Assembly: GCA_947247005.1 (NCBI GenBank)
Contig: OX365955.1
Span: forward strand, 45,611,822 to 45,675,821
Length of the DNA: 64,000 nt
Direction: 5' to 3'
From: Spisula solida
Taxonomy: Eukaryota; Mollusca; Bivalvia; Venerida; Mactridae
Every line of letters begins with the position of its first letter. The stretch's first letter is position 1. A model generated the notes under the pieces. The model did no database searches, had not been told where the DNA came from, and worked only from the letters and a program-made list of their open reading frames with translations. The translations under genes and the position numbers were made by a program. Shown here one piece after another: positions 36,221 to 47,699 of the stretch.

Positions 36221-38541
36221 AGGCTCCAATTCCATGGAAGAAATTAAGTTATTGCTTAGCTAAGACTGTTTTTATTTATTAATTCATTGCTCAAATTCTG
36301 GTTAAGTGATGTAGATTGCTTCCAAAAATTGTATTGAGTGTGTATGAAATGCTCATGGAAATGCATCAACATGCAACAAAATTGAATTTCCTACAACAGC
36401 CTGTTATTAAGTATAACATACTTAAGTTTTACTTTAAAAATACTATTTTCTATAAAATCCAGACTTTTTTTGTATAATTGCTCTTTTAAATTGGCACCAC
36501 AATGAGTTGAAACAATATTTACTTAAGTAATACTATTAGATCATTTAAAACACAAAATATTACTTCATGTATACAATAGCAGTCTTGGCTAAGTAATAAC
36601 AACTGTCATTTGCTGGAATCAGTGTTGTCAGTTCAAATTTATGTTTGAAAATAAACAGAAGAAACAGTGTATTTATCAGTGATATCCTTTTATTTGATTG
36701 CTATTGAATCTGCATTGCATCATTTATTCAAATTCATCAAAAGAATAAAAATAGTTTATCATTCCCTCCCATTTCAAACTGTGTTTTTCCCCTTGACATT
36801 TGTTTTATACAAAAGAAAGGTAATAAGTCTACATCAAAATCTGTAATGATCCTTTCAATTAAGAACAGATCACTAATAACTAAAAATCAGTCTTGATTAG
36901 GAGATAGGTTTTGATGAGGGTTTACTGTTGGAATACAATTTGTTAGTTATCCTCAACAAATATGAGTATCATTGAAAATAAAGATGTTTTAATCACAATA
37001 TACATATGTTTAATAGTTTGTTTGTATGATTCAAAATGAATTAAGGAGATTACAGCTGTGCAGAGAAGAAAAACATGCACAATGTACTGTAATGCATAAT
37101 TAATACATCCATTTCCACAGTAAAATGTAAAATCACATGAAGATAAAACTATACGTCCACTTTAAATAGATAATTTTTGGGAATTAAAATAACAAGCTGC
37201 TACAGTCCAACACATCTATAAAAACAATCCATTGGAATAAAAAGGTGGTCTTTGGTGACAGGTAAAATACAATATACCATTACATAATTGTTTAATGCAA
37301 GAGAAAATGATTGGTCTTTATACAGACATGTTTTAAAAAAGTGGTCTTTCTTAACATGTGATATTTTTTTAACACATGTTTCACTGTAATTATTTTAAGG
37401 GTGTAAATTGAGGTTTTACACAGCAATATTTAAATAAATAATAGCGGACTATACGTTGGGCGAAGCCCAACGGATTAGATCCGGTTTACGATAACGCGTG
37501 TGCACGTGGTTTGGTCAGAGTTTGAATTCACTAATGGATCTAAAAATTTGTGTTAAAATCCCGCACTGAAGCAAAGATACTAGAAAATTGCTGCTAATAG
37601 AATAACAAAAACAATTAAAATGCGATATTCGGCAGCTCATAAATTTTCTTTTATTTTTTAATTATGTTTAAAAATATTCCAAAAACTAGCGTAGCCCCCT
37701 GTCTAGAAAAGAAAATAATTATCAGTCTTCCATGGTTGCTATGCAACCAATCTTTTTATATGGGGAGGGCTATTTCCTAAATGTTTGGACACAAAAATGC
37801 AGCCATTTTTTTGCCCACTTCGGAAGGAAATGTTTACATTTTCAGTGCATAAACGATGCTACAAACTGTTATGAGACACATGATTACTCTGAGATAACGA
37901 AGTAAGTCGAGCGGGAATCGTTCATATGCGCGAAATATCAACCAATCTTAAGAAAATCTAATGAAAAAGACACAAGTTTCGGTTATTTCCCATCGCAAAG
38001 TTTGCAATACAATTAATTAAAGTCCGTTTAGGGTATTTCCGTATCTAGACCGGACGGTGATAATCCACATCGTAGTTGTAGGTTATTGTAAAGAAAGTAA
38101 AACAAATGAATTTTCGTAATTCCCCGCCGAGATGTAATTAAAAAATCCCTCCAAAATCGTCAAAAAATATTCGCGGGATGAAGGTCACGAAAACTAATTA
38201 CATGTTGTTGTTGTCGTTATTGGATACAATAAAACCCGTATTTTTCCGTCTAAATCTCTTTTATGTTGTGACGATTTGCAGGGTTTATTTAACAAAAAAA
38301 GGTGATTAAGATTAAAGATGTTTGATATTTAATCGTAATATGATTAATTGAAATGAAAATAGCCTTTTCTTTTGAACAAAAGTACTATCTGGTATGCTCA
38401 TGCAACCCATTAAAAAAAGATAAAATATCAAATTAGGCCTAGAAATCAGTTGTTATCTGTGTTTATATCTAATTATTCATTTTTAAATTAGTTACCCCTG
38501 AATTAAGCAGACCTAGAATTAAACAAATTGAAAAACGTGTA
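36221..38541. other. Harbinger interior, no gene recognised
   Basis: AT-rich, with no supported coding region. A short perfect hairpin TTGGGCGAAGCCCAA lies at about 37457-37471. No match for transposase catalytic motifs was seen on either strand by eye. Confidence 0.35.
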
Positions 38542-38745
38542 TTATTCGTGTTCATTCGGACTGACAAACGATAGCAGGTTTGTATCGTCTTTCGATACTT
38601 TGTACCCAATATTTCGTATCAAACCGCTATCGCGCGCTTTCTTGTGCAACGAACCGCTTCGATAGGTTGCATAGACGTAGGAAAGCGCTCGGTAGCGCCT
38701 TTTGGAAACGGCTTGCTCCAGATTCGTAACTTCGTAACCAAACAA
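38542..38745 (-). CDS. Unknown ORF inside the Harbinger element
   Basis: A 67-codon frame starting MFGYEVTNLEQAVSKRRYRA and ending FVSPNEHE. It has less AT than its surroundings and many Arg/Lys/Tyr residues. It lies on the same strand as the transposase exon, about 1.4 kb downstream, so it could be another exon of the element's gene. No motif I know is present, and the full frame may extend by splicing. Confidence 0.2.
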   Translation of the reverse strand: MFGYEVTNLEQAVSKRRYRALSYVYATYRSGSLHKKARDSGLIRNIGYKVSKDDTNLLSFVSPNEHE

Positions 38746-39369
38746 TTTTTTGTGAAGTTATGCATCACCAAAAAATCCAGTACTAGATGAGCATGTTACA
38801 AATAATGTAGGACAACTGACATAGACCGCTACATATGCTGTGCATTAATTCATATTATCATCAGGAATTCCTGACTTATCTTAATCACAAAAATAATGTA
38901 GCACCAGTGTACACTAAATATTCATCTATATTTCTATGTTTGGAGAATTTTATGGAATATACAATACACCTACATATGTATTATATGTAAATCATTCAAC
39001 ATAGAAAAAGTATAAGTCTGGGGTACTATTTACTATTACCCTAGCTTTATCCATATGAGTGTAATGTTGTAAGTTAATCAATTCTGTTCCTTGATTAAAC
39101 ATTTTACCACACACACCTACCAGTAAAAGGCAGTATTGTCTCTTCTTTTTGTCAACTATTTGACCATATGTATGTAGGAATCAACCAGTTTGTTCTTTCT
39201 GCATGAAGTTCTGTAATAAAAATTAGTAAAAATAAGTTAATGTAAGACAGAATTAGGGCTAGGTAGGGCCTACATGTATCCTGTGGTCACAGTGTATAGT
39301 GCCATCATCAGCATTTTAGCAATACACAACATGACATTGCTTCACAACAATGGGATATGGAATGAAACC

Positions 39370-39765
39370 TGTATACAGTGGGTCCAGAGCACCTGCAGTT
39401 ATATCAAATAGCACATATACTAACAGTGGGCCCAGAGCATCTGCATTTATGTGAAGTATAACACCTACATACTAGTGGGCCCAAAGCATTTGTATTGATA
39501 TGAAATTACACCTATACATCATGACAAGGGGTCCAGAGCACCTGCATTTATATATATGAAATAACACCTATATAATATATCATATATATACATCATGACA
39601 AGGGGTCCAGAGCACCTGCATTTATATGAAATAACACCTATAGATACGTAGATCTAGTTGGTCCTCGTCTACATTTAAATGAAATGACACCTGTATACAG
39701 TTGGACCTCTCCTGCTTTTATATGAAGAAAGAAAACTATACACATTGGGGCCTCGCCTGCTAAAA
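39370..39765 (+). repeat. ~58-bp minisatellite with GTCCAGAGCACCTGC
   Basis: About seven units, each with GTGGG(T/C)CCAGAGCA(C/T)CTGCA, TTATATGAAAT and AACACCTATA. The last two or three units (to 39765) are more diverged, reading GGTCCTCGTC or GGGCCTCGCC in place of the first block. One unit carries an extra (AT)n run near 39575. Confidence 0.75.
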
Positions 39766-40182
39766 CATGCTTACATTTGTACATTTATTTATTTCAGAAA
39801 TGTTTATCGAGCCAAGTACCTGTGATTACCACATCCTATATGAGGCTTTCCATTCTCTGTTGATATTTTTTCCCCTTTACCAAGTGGTTACCTACATGGG
39901 TGTGTGTAGCTAGATAGGTCTACAGAAGTTAAAACAGAACGTAAAATCCCTGAACATTTTAAGAAAACCACTGAAAGTAGAGTAAAAAGTCGTAACAGAA
40001 ACCTTATAAAAGCAGGGATGCCAGCAGACTATGAAATGGTTACAGGTTGATCGAAAAATGATAAGATACGAATGAACAAAAGTACGAATTGACCTAAGTA
40101 CGAGTGGCGCCGTTACCACGCAATTGTTTACATTAACAGCGGTGTTCACTGTAAAATCACCCTCTATGCTATCGGGCGTCAT

Positions 40183-40410
40183 TTAGGTCGCCCATACTAG
40201 CGAAAATGTATTAATTAACGTAGACTGTACCTTCTTAGTTGCATCTAAAGGTTTTGTTCGTTTGGCAAAGGGACCAATATCGTCTTTAATAAGGTCTACC
40301 AACCAAATAACACCTTTCCGTGATACCCGGTGCCTCTCTCTCACTTCCTTCTCACACAGATCGTCTAATTTATTCGTTATTTTTCTCAAAAACACCTTTT
40401 TTCTGTTCAT
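40183..40410 (-). pseudogene. Harbinger transposase, N-terminal exon fragment
   Basis: A 75-codon frame from an ATG at 40410. Residues about 24-66 (RERHRVSRKGVIWLVDLIKD and the following DIGPFAKRTKPLDATKKVQ) match the helix-turn-helix-like N-terminal part of PIF/Harbinger and HARBI1 transposases, where R.R.S...V..L..LI precedes the DDE core. After KVQ the expected STLRFYATGS-like region is replaced by INTFSLVWAT and a stop. A possible GT donor (AAG|GTACAG) lies within KVQ, so the frame may be an exon rather than a truncation. The DDE exons were not found, so autonomy is unlikely. Confidence 0.6.
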
Positions 40411-40918
40411 CGGGCCTTAAGCAAAATAAACGCCGCCATTTTGTTTCGTAGTTTACGTGAGGTACTCACCTTTCGTAGACTTACGAAGAAATCTACGAAT
40501 CTTCTTACGAAGTTGAGTTTACTGAAACGCTCTTTTGGGCCTACGAAGTTCGTACGAAGAACTTACGAAGATTTCTTTCGTACGAAGTTTAATGAAACGG
40601 CCCCCTGATTTTTATGAAGAACACACACATGATAGTGATTGTGCAATCCTATAACAGTTTTGCTCGGCTAGTTTTCAAGATATTTTTAGATTTTGGGGAA
40701 CCCCCCAAAAAAACGATAGTTGCATTTCAACGAAAGAGTTTGACATTTAATTACATGAAACTTGGCATACACGAAATTTCGTATATACGGAATCACACGA
40801 TAACGTTTGTTTTAGACTATGCATGTTATATGTATTTTTAAATGGTATTTTAAAATATGTGATTTTTCATTTTTAAGTTATACAACAACATACTGTTTTT
40901 GTACATTCAACCAGTAGA

Positions 40919-40944
40919 GTACTAACTAACTAACTAACTAACTA
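40919..40944 (+). repeat. (AACT)n microsatellite
   Basis: About six consecutive ACTA/AACT tetramers ending in ACTAGTAGTA. Simple sequence inside the TTAA-flanked element. Confidence 0.9.
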
Positions 40945-41561
40945 GTAGTAACTATTATAGAAGTTTTGTCCCAAGTTTCATGGCAGTTGCTCGGCTAGAT
41001 TTTTTATTGACACTTTATTGATTTCGGAAATGTCGAAAACCAGGAGAGTTTACAAAATACATCAACGTTTTGAATACGTTGTATTCAGTTTTCGCGATAA
41101 TTTGTTATTGAAAAATGTGTATATTTAAAGATGAGCCCATGCTCTTTTGCATTAGCTAGTATATATTTCTTACGAAATAAATGCAAGAGAACCTTCCTCT
41201 AAAGTAGTCGGAATGCTTGCTAAACAAAATGGAAAACTTGTTAAAACTTGGCTAAAATTGTGTGTGGGTGTATTATATTACGTTTCACATACGTTGTAGC
41301 TAGTATTCGCGAGTGTTTGTGTTTCAACGTTTGGAATAAATGGCACATAAAATTTCAGCTATAGCTTTATCCTGCAAGCTTATTATAGTATAATATAATA
41401 ATAACTATACGGTAAATTCGCGAGTTTTAAGACATGAGAACATGCCGACACATCAACTTTAAGTTTTTCGTACTATTTCATCATGGTAGACGCTTTCAAT
41501 ACGTCTGATTTACACCGATTTCTAAACTTCCGCTCAACTGAAGAGTTTGGAATCACCTTAA

Positions 41562-42120
41562 ATCGTTTAAGGCATGATAAATGTGAGCAAAATAGACAGA
41601 ATATGGTTCATGCTAGAAGTGAATATAAGATAACTATAAAAAATATTTTTTATATATGATGCAGATCAGAAAAAAATAAGAAAAAATAAGATTTTCAAAT
41701 GCAAAAGAGTATTTGAAATTATTAAAAGGCTTAGCCTCGAGCTATAACAGTAATTCGAGCAAATTATCAGCAGATAACTTTGTACAGTATTTTAAATCTA
41801 TAAATGACCCAGATTTTGTCTTATTTCAACCCGATTAAGATTTTTTATACTTTAATGAACGGTACATGAATAATGAATTGGATTGTATGTTTCTAGAACT
41901 GAATGTTGATTTTTCTACCACTGAAGTTATGAAATCTTATAGAGAGTTGAATATAGGGAAATCGGCTGGTCCAGATTACGTAATAAATGTTTTCTTCATT
42001 AATGGGTCTCAAGATCGCAATTTCTTAGAATGCATTGTTTTATTGTTTAACAAGCTTTTCAAAAAAGGGTATTTCCCAGAAGCATGGACTGAAGGTTTTA
42101 TAGTACCGATATATAATCAA
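41562..42120 (+). pseudogene. LINE ORF2, linker and RT start (3' half of the split copy)
   Basis: This resumes the frame broken at 33232 with NRLRHDKCEQNRQNM and HARSEYKITIKN. After frameshifts it reads a reverse transcriptase N-terminal region in 41866-42120: YRELNIGKSAGPDYVINVFF (the K.GKSAGPD pattern of fingers motif 0/1), LLFNKLFKKGYFPEAWTEG and FIVPIY. The palm with FADD is missing, because the sequence is cut at about 42120, just before the short element at 42133. The copy is dead. Confidence 0.75.
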
Positions 42121-42132
42121 AGTACTGCGAGT

Positions 42133-42853
42133 ACTGTTGGGAGGCGATCTGGTTGCTGCTACTAAAGCTTAAACCGACACGTTTAATGTTCGTTTTCTTA
42201 CTGCCGATATTGTCTTGAATGTCAAAACAGGCATATGTGACTATATAGGCAGGTTGGGTATCTAAATAATTGTTAAAAGGCGCATATTAATTTATATGTA
42301 ATACCTCTATTGAATGCGTATATCAAAAGTGGCTTTAAAATAATGCTACGCGCCTATTTATCAGATTCTACACTACCGTCTTGTAATCACTTCCCTCACA
42401 GCGTGAGACAGTCTATAGAAAGCGGCTAGCTAGTACAGCGGCACCATATGATTGCATAACAGTACTTTGCAGACCGTATACGATTCAATGATAAAACCAT
42501 CACTTGACCGTAGTCTGAAGTTTCTAAAAATAGCTTTACAGCCGGGACATTGGATGAACACGTCATTTTCGTATTATGAAACAAGTTCGGTATCGGCCGG
42601 TGTAGTGATTTGTTTTGCAAAAATATCGATTTAACGAACAGTTTCACAATATGTTTTTATCTTAGAATAAACAAATGTTGCTGATTGGTTTAAATCAGTT
42701 AAAAAATTTGGAGAAACATATGTAGCAGTATTGGGAATGTTGACAGTTTCTGGAACTACTTAAACGCGGATTCACATAGCAGCCTAAAGGCGGTTAATTT
42801 TGTATTAAGAAATTGGCAATGGTAGTAGTGAGAGGCTTAAACGCCTCCCAAAA
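42133..42853 (+). mobile_element. Short element family M, copy 1 (~720 bp)
   Basis: GGGAGGCG at the left end is inverted as CGCCTCCC at the right end (about 42846-42853), so the TIR is short. The whole element aligns in inverse with 48880-49557 at high identity by eye. Shared words include CGATCTGGTTGCTGCTAC, ATATCGATTTAACGAACAG, ACAAATGTTGCTGATTGG and AACCGCCTTTAGG (complement). A third partial copy lies at 3975. Short frames on both strands are not conserved between copies. It abuts the broken end of the LINE. Confidence 0.7.
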
Positions 42854-42861
42854 ACAAAACA

Positions 42862-42918
42862 GCGTCTCTGAACTTACCCTGGTGTACACTTGAAGGTCGC
42901 GTAAAATGGATAACAATA
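42862..42918 (+). repeat. Second copy of the 31835 repeat, left piece
   Basis: ACAGCGTCTCTGAACTTACC then CTGGTGTACACTTGAAGGTCGCG matches 31835-31890. It is interrupted at TA 42917-42918 by the next element and continues at 44716-44775. Confidence 0.65.
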
Positions 42919-43389
42919 GAGTGGTTTCATGTTACGTAATCATATCGCTGGCGGCCATCTTGGGGGGATAAACTGATAAATTTGTTGATAATAATATGTT
43001 TTGTTACCACATTTGTGAAGCTTGCAGATCGGTACCAGTATGTGTATGAACTTACAATTGTACTAAATATTGTATTACCACTAATCTATTCTCAATAAAT
43101 ACATGCACCAACTTACAAACTTTTATTCACTCTGAAATGAAATGACGTACATTGCGCAAGGTCCAAATATTACAAATACCCAAGATACTCAAAAATTGCA
43201 TCTGTTATTTGCTTGCGTTCGACTGACAGTACAGTCATATTGTTGTGGTCATCCGGTCTTCCCTGCCCAATAGATCAAAGACCTCTGGCTTCGAGGGCAA
43301 CTCCAGTCAATTAATTGTTAATTATGTACGCAAGTTTCATCATGAATGTTTTTGCTGCTTCAAACCAGTATATATTTTCAACATTAGTC

Positions 43390-43561
43390 AAACCACAGGA
43401 ACTTGCATTCATAATTTGAAAAAAAATGATTTTTTTTCACTAGGCCTACTATACTATTAAAATATATTTTTAGTAGGCCTAGTAAAGTAGGCCTAGTGAA
43501 AAAAAAATTCTTTTTTCATTTTTTTTTTCAAATTATAAATGCAAGTTCCTGTGGTCAAACT
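43390..43561. repeat. 172-bp near-perfect inverted repeat
   Basis: The left arm ACCACAGGAACTTGCATT..AATTTGAAAAAAAA..TTTTCACTAGGCCTACT pairs with the right arm AGTAGGCCTAGTGAAAAA..TTTTTTTTCAAATTATAAATGC and AAGTTCCTGTGGT, around a roughly 30-bp centre. Arms are about 70 bp. Confidence 0.8.
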
Positions 43562-43569
43562 TAGGCGTA

Positions 43570-43830
43570 TACCTCGGTCAATCCGATCGCCGCCCGATCA
43601 TCAGAATGCTCCTACGATGGTTTAGTCGGACCGGAAGCCAGACGGACAACAGCCAGTCATCTGGTGGCAGGCGTATATATATAATTATATATATAACCAT
43701 GTCTACAATGCCCTGATGAACGACTTGACGTCCGTCTGACTGTTCAGGCCCGATGGAAGTACACTGTCGGATCATCGAACGGCGATCGAATGGGATAATG
43801 TGAGCCAGGTATAAATTTAATTTAGTCTTT
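43570..43830. repeat. Imperfect palindrome with CGATCG-rich arms
   Basis: The left side (AATCCGATCGCC.CCCGATCATC) is complementary to the right side (GGATCATCGAACGGCGATCG), with a central AT run at 43675-43695. The 88-codon minus-strand frame across it is a by-product of the palindrome. Confidence 0.5.
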
Positions 43831-44775
43831 TTTGAAAACTGCAAAGTTACTCATCGGCCAGCCAGTGTTCATACGATGTTTAGACATCAGGTACACATCG
43901 GATACACAGACATCATCCAGGTAATTTGTGATACATGTATAAAACTGAATTAGCTGGTATGTCATCATCTAAAGAAAGTGATCTAGGTAGAATCTATAAT
44001 CATGAATAATACTAAATAATAATGCATTCTAAAATTCTGCTTGCATTCTGATCGAGAGTCTTCCGAGTGCATCCATTCCTGTGGCAAATACGCCTTGTGT
44101 AGTACTTAGCTTAATTCTGGAATTGACCCGAGCATCATGCTGTTTTTGAAAGCGCACTTTGAAGACCCAGGAATATATACTTTGCATTTTCTTTATGATG
44201 ACATTCTGTCGACATTCCGACTCAACAGACATGCTTTTTACGGAGCTAATAAAAACTTTCAAATTTACTTGATTTCAATTAATTTCCTCCCGAATGTGTC
44301 TCGAGTTTTTATTTTATTTCTGTTTGTTGGTTCGAGATTTGTGTGACAGGGGTATTTAAAAGGACTTGGCTTAAAATAATAAATTCAAAATATCGGTGTA
44401 GGCCTAATGCTTTGGGAAATGGCCAAAAGGCTGGATCATTCAGGCTGTTGTTTTCAATTTATTCAGGTTAATTATCTATTATAGCATTTTATATCTTAAA
44501 TATTTTTCATCTTTTTTTCCTGTCTGGTCTATTTGTACAAATTGAGTCCTTATGTTTCCTATTTACAACATATATGTATGTTGCAGAAATTATGATGCTA
44601 TCTGTGTTAATCTCTATGACAATCAGTGGTTTACAAATACATGATAAATTTCTGTCCCCCCAAGATGGCTGCCGACCGGTGCATAGGTAAAAATCACCTA
44701 AAGGTGAAACCACTCTATTACTCACCTTACTAGCAATACCCGGTGTACGGTATACCGCAGTGGAAACATTCGGGG

Positions 44776-45636
44776 TCACATCTTGAACTGTCGGCATTCA
44801 TTTGCGTTGCCTTGGGTTCGGCTAGTTCGGATAAGTTTCGGCGTTTATATTGCAACATTTCGTATACCCAACCGCGAATACATCCCGAACAAGCCCGATG
44901 GTAAAGCTCCGCCCTTTTTTTATTGCTAAATGTTCCCGAAAGGTTCTAGCAAACTGCTATCGGCTACCCTTCCGCATAACATTGTGGTCTAGTGGACAGC
45001 AGGTCTAAGAAATTCGCTAACTTTTGACGTCTCGAAAATGGATGATTTTACAGTGCATGTACCAATTCAATTTACTTCAATACAAAACACAGGATATACA
45101 ATACCCCCACAAACAGATCATAATACGTGAATTGCTCTATAGATATGCTTGTTTACGAGATATGCCCAAATATAGCCATTACCTCACTTTGTGCAATGCA
45201 TTATGGTAAAATTTAAAATATATAAACGTCCACTAAAGATAAGTACTGCGCAGTCGATTACTCGCTCGTCAAACATCCAGTAAGATGGTAGTGTTATAAA
45301 ACATGAGATTTAGTGGTCAGTTTCTGTATTTGTTGTATATCAAGTATCCGTAACTGGTAAGTTCAAGTTTTATATCTACTGTGATAGATCGTTTATTAAT
45401 AGTAATTGTTTTTATACAATTGATTTACTTGTAATATTATTGTGACAATTTCTCTATGTGTGTCTGGTTTCCCTGTGTAACGAATTTTCTAACGCGAGCG
45501 TTTGTGATGTGTTCATTGCTACGAGAAATATTTACGTTTAGATAAAAATTGAAGCACCTTTCTCAATATTATTCCTGGTTAATTGTCACGTAAATCTACA
45601 TTGTACAAATAAACAATTCTCTTAGTCTGCTTGATA
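44776..45636. other. No gene seen
   Basis: No supported coding region. A tRNA A-box-like word (GGTCTAGTGGACAGC) at about 44988 lacks a B box, so no tRNA or SINE is called. Confidence 0.4.
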
Positions 45637-46316
45637 ATGGGCGTAGGAGAAGGGGAGGCAGGGGGGACCAGGCCCCCCTAATGTTAGGACAGGGTGGGCC
45701 AACATATCATTACCCCCCCCCCCCCCCCCCAATAATTCAGACCATATTCATAATTTTCCGCCTAAAATAGTCTTGTAACAGGTAATTTGCCTTTTATCAT
45801 TGGTTATAAAGTATAAAATTTGAATTTTCGTGCTAACTTCGCTCGTAAAATTATTTTAATCTATGAAATATGTTATCGCCCGATCATGTAACTGTTGAAA
45901 AGAGCTACAAGGACTATAGAAAAACATTGTACGATAAGGTTTGCACCAGCTCCTATATTGCTTTTAAACTTTGCCATTGCTATGTTAAATTCCCTTACTA
46001 AACCACTAAAACTCTCAGAATTCGGGCATCTGTTGAATAATTAGTAAAACATATTTACAAAATAAGGACTTAATTTTGATTGAGAACGCACCAGATTGAT
46101 TCATTGTTTTAAACAATTTTCCGGGGGAGCATGCCCCCGGACCCCCCTACTTACAATACTAGTTTATGAAAGGGTTCATTTTTTTACCCGGTATTTTGAC
46201 ATGCAAACAACTAAGTAGATATATTTTACCTTAGTGAAAATAAACACAAACTTTTACCATAGCTATTTGCCCCCCCCCCCCCCCCCCCCCAATGTTGAAG
46301 ACGCTCCTACGCCCAT
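45637..46316. mobile_element. 680-bp element with 13-bp TIR and poly-C tracts
   Basis: ATGGGCGTAGGAG (45637-45649) is perfectly inverted as CTCCTACGCCCAT (46304-46316). It contains two long C homopolymers (about 45711-45730 and 46270-46290) and a GC palindrome GGGGGAGCATGCCCCC near 46122, in otherwise AT-rich DNA. This resembles a widespread animal miniature DNA element type. Superfamily not assigned; possibly hAT. Confidence 0.65.
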
Positions 46317-47699
46317 GAATAAGAGTTTTACGAAAAGAGCTTAAAATTTATTTATGATGGTTTTTTCTATGATTTTTTATATTTTAATTTCTCCGTGAAA
46401 TATTTTAAAACGTTTAGGAAAACTCTTAAGCAACTTTCTGAATATTGGTCCTGTGGCATGTTTACTCACATTGCGTAAATGTCACATAAAGCAGGCTACA
46501 TTTACACATTTCTCTTCAACACTAAATGTGATAAAACTAAGTGAGTTTTACGTAAAGAGGTGAATATAGAACGAAGGTCGGGCCATAATATCAACAATAG
46601 AGCGGGAACAAGAATAACTAAATATACAGTTCTCCGGAGATAACACTAGCCCTTGTTTACAAATAAAAAAGAAAATTAAAAGCATTTTCGATAGTCATTT
46701 TTGTTAAATCTTGTGCATATACACTTTTAATGATATACTATTTAAATATACACTGATAACTGGCGGCCATTCGACCGTGCAGTGTTTATGATTTGCTTTT
46801 CTGTTTATTGATAAGGCTAGAGTTATCCCCGGCGAACTATACATACTGTCGATTCAATAAGTAATACTTATGAGGGAACTATCCCATTCAAAAGAATAGG
46901 AGGGCTTATGTTGTATATTATAGAAGAGATACGTTCAACCAATAGTATAATACTTGAAAAACAGTTTTTACATCGTCTCGTTAGTCGAGTGGCCCCAGTA
47001 CATACATAATCACCCAAATCTGTAGAAATGGTCCTACCCGTCACACGTAAATAACTTTACAGAAATACGTAAGCACTTCATCACAAACGGACAGTCCCTT
47101 TTGAATCTCTTTCATTTCATAATTCATTTACCTACAGGCTACCGCACAGTGAAATACGCACCTGGTAAATACTACATGTGTACAGGTACATTTCTGCTTT
47201 CATCTACATGTCATTGTGACTCATTCATTTTCTAAAAATGAAACAAGTCGAAGGATTCTGTTCCGTTGACAAACGTAAAGATACGGAGAACAATCGCGCA
47301 CACTCGGATCATTTTACAATACTGAATTCGACCTGCTATATTAAATCGGGAAATTCCGTACGTAGTCGGTATATCCTTGGCCTACCTGCTTACGTGTCAT
47401 TGTGACTAGAGCTAGTAGATTGCATATCATGTGCATAAACCATTAATTTGCATTTACTAATTTCATAGGTCTCGATCTACAAGTGTTTACATACTATCTA
47501 GAGCGATAGTTCTGTTCTTTTCTGTTGAGCTAACACGGAGTCGAGTATAGAGGCATTTTAGAAGATATTGTTCATTCAGAGACGTTAAGGGTATCTATAT
47601 ATTTTTTTGTTTTTATATAACACTTTCTCTTCATGTATAGTAGATATATTCATAAAATATTATCTTATGTTAACAAATCAATTTACTCCAATCACTATC
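46317..47699. other. No gene seen
   Basis: AT-rich sequence without supported features. The short frames look like chance. Confidence 0.4.

Larger units (their letters stand above)
33282..40604 (-). mobile_element. 7.3-kb PIF/Harbinger-type element
   Basis: The ends start GGGGCCGTTTCATTAAACTT and finish with the complement. About 30 bp are perfectly inverted, and weaker similarity continues for about 150 bp rich in TTCGTACGAA and TTACGAA words, including GAGCGTTTCAGTAA in both arms. CTG lies on each side (33279-33281 and 40605-40607), fitting the CWG/TWA 3-bp target duplication of PIF/Harbinger. A transposase N-terminal exon lies near the right end on the minus strand (40183-40410). The rest of the transposase was not recognised. 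The interior also holds a hAT-type MITE and two minisatellites. Confidence 0.78.
33233..41557. mobile_element. TTAA-flanked DNA element, itself split
   Basis: TTAA occurs at 33229-33232 and 41558-41561. Just inside are inverted repeats of 17 bp with one mismatch, GGTGATTCCCAACTCTT (33233-33249) and AAGAGTTTGGAATCACC (41541-41557). Removing the element joins the LINE frame exactly (..FYRCL + NRLRHDKCEQNRQNM..), which confirms both borders. TTAA duplication is typical of piggyBac and Kolobok transposons; the ends do not start with the CCC usual for piggyBac. Minus the Harbinger insertion its own length is about 1.0 kb, mostly at 40608-41557, with no transposase frame, so it is a miniature element. 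Confidence 0.8.
42919..44715. mobile_element. 1.8-kb TA-flanked element, GAGTGGTTTCA termini
   Basis: Terminal inverted repeats GAGTGGTTTCA (42919-42929) and TGAAACCACTC (44705-44715) are flanked by TA on both sides. Subterminal pieces are also inverted (GGCCATCTTGGGGGGA on the left against TCCCCCCAAGATGGCTGCC on the right). The uninterrupted homologue at 31835-31925 supports the borders. It contains a hairpin (43390-43561) and an imperfect palindrome (43570-43830) but no coding frame that I recognise. Confidence 0.72.

Noticed and set aside
44981..45010. tRNA-like A box (GGTCTAGTGGACAGC)
   Set aside because: No B box (GGTTCGAATCC-like) follows at the required distance and no cloverleaf could be drawn.
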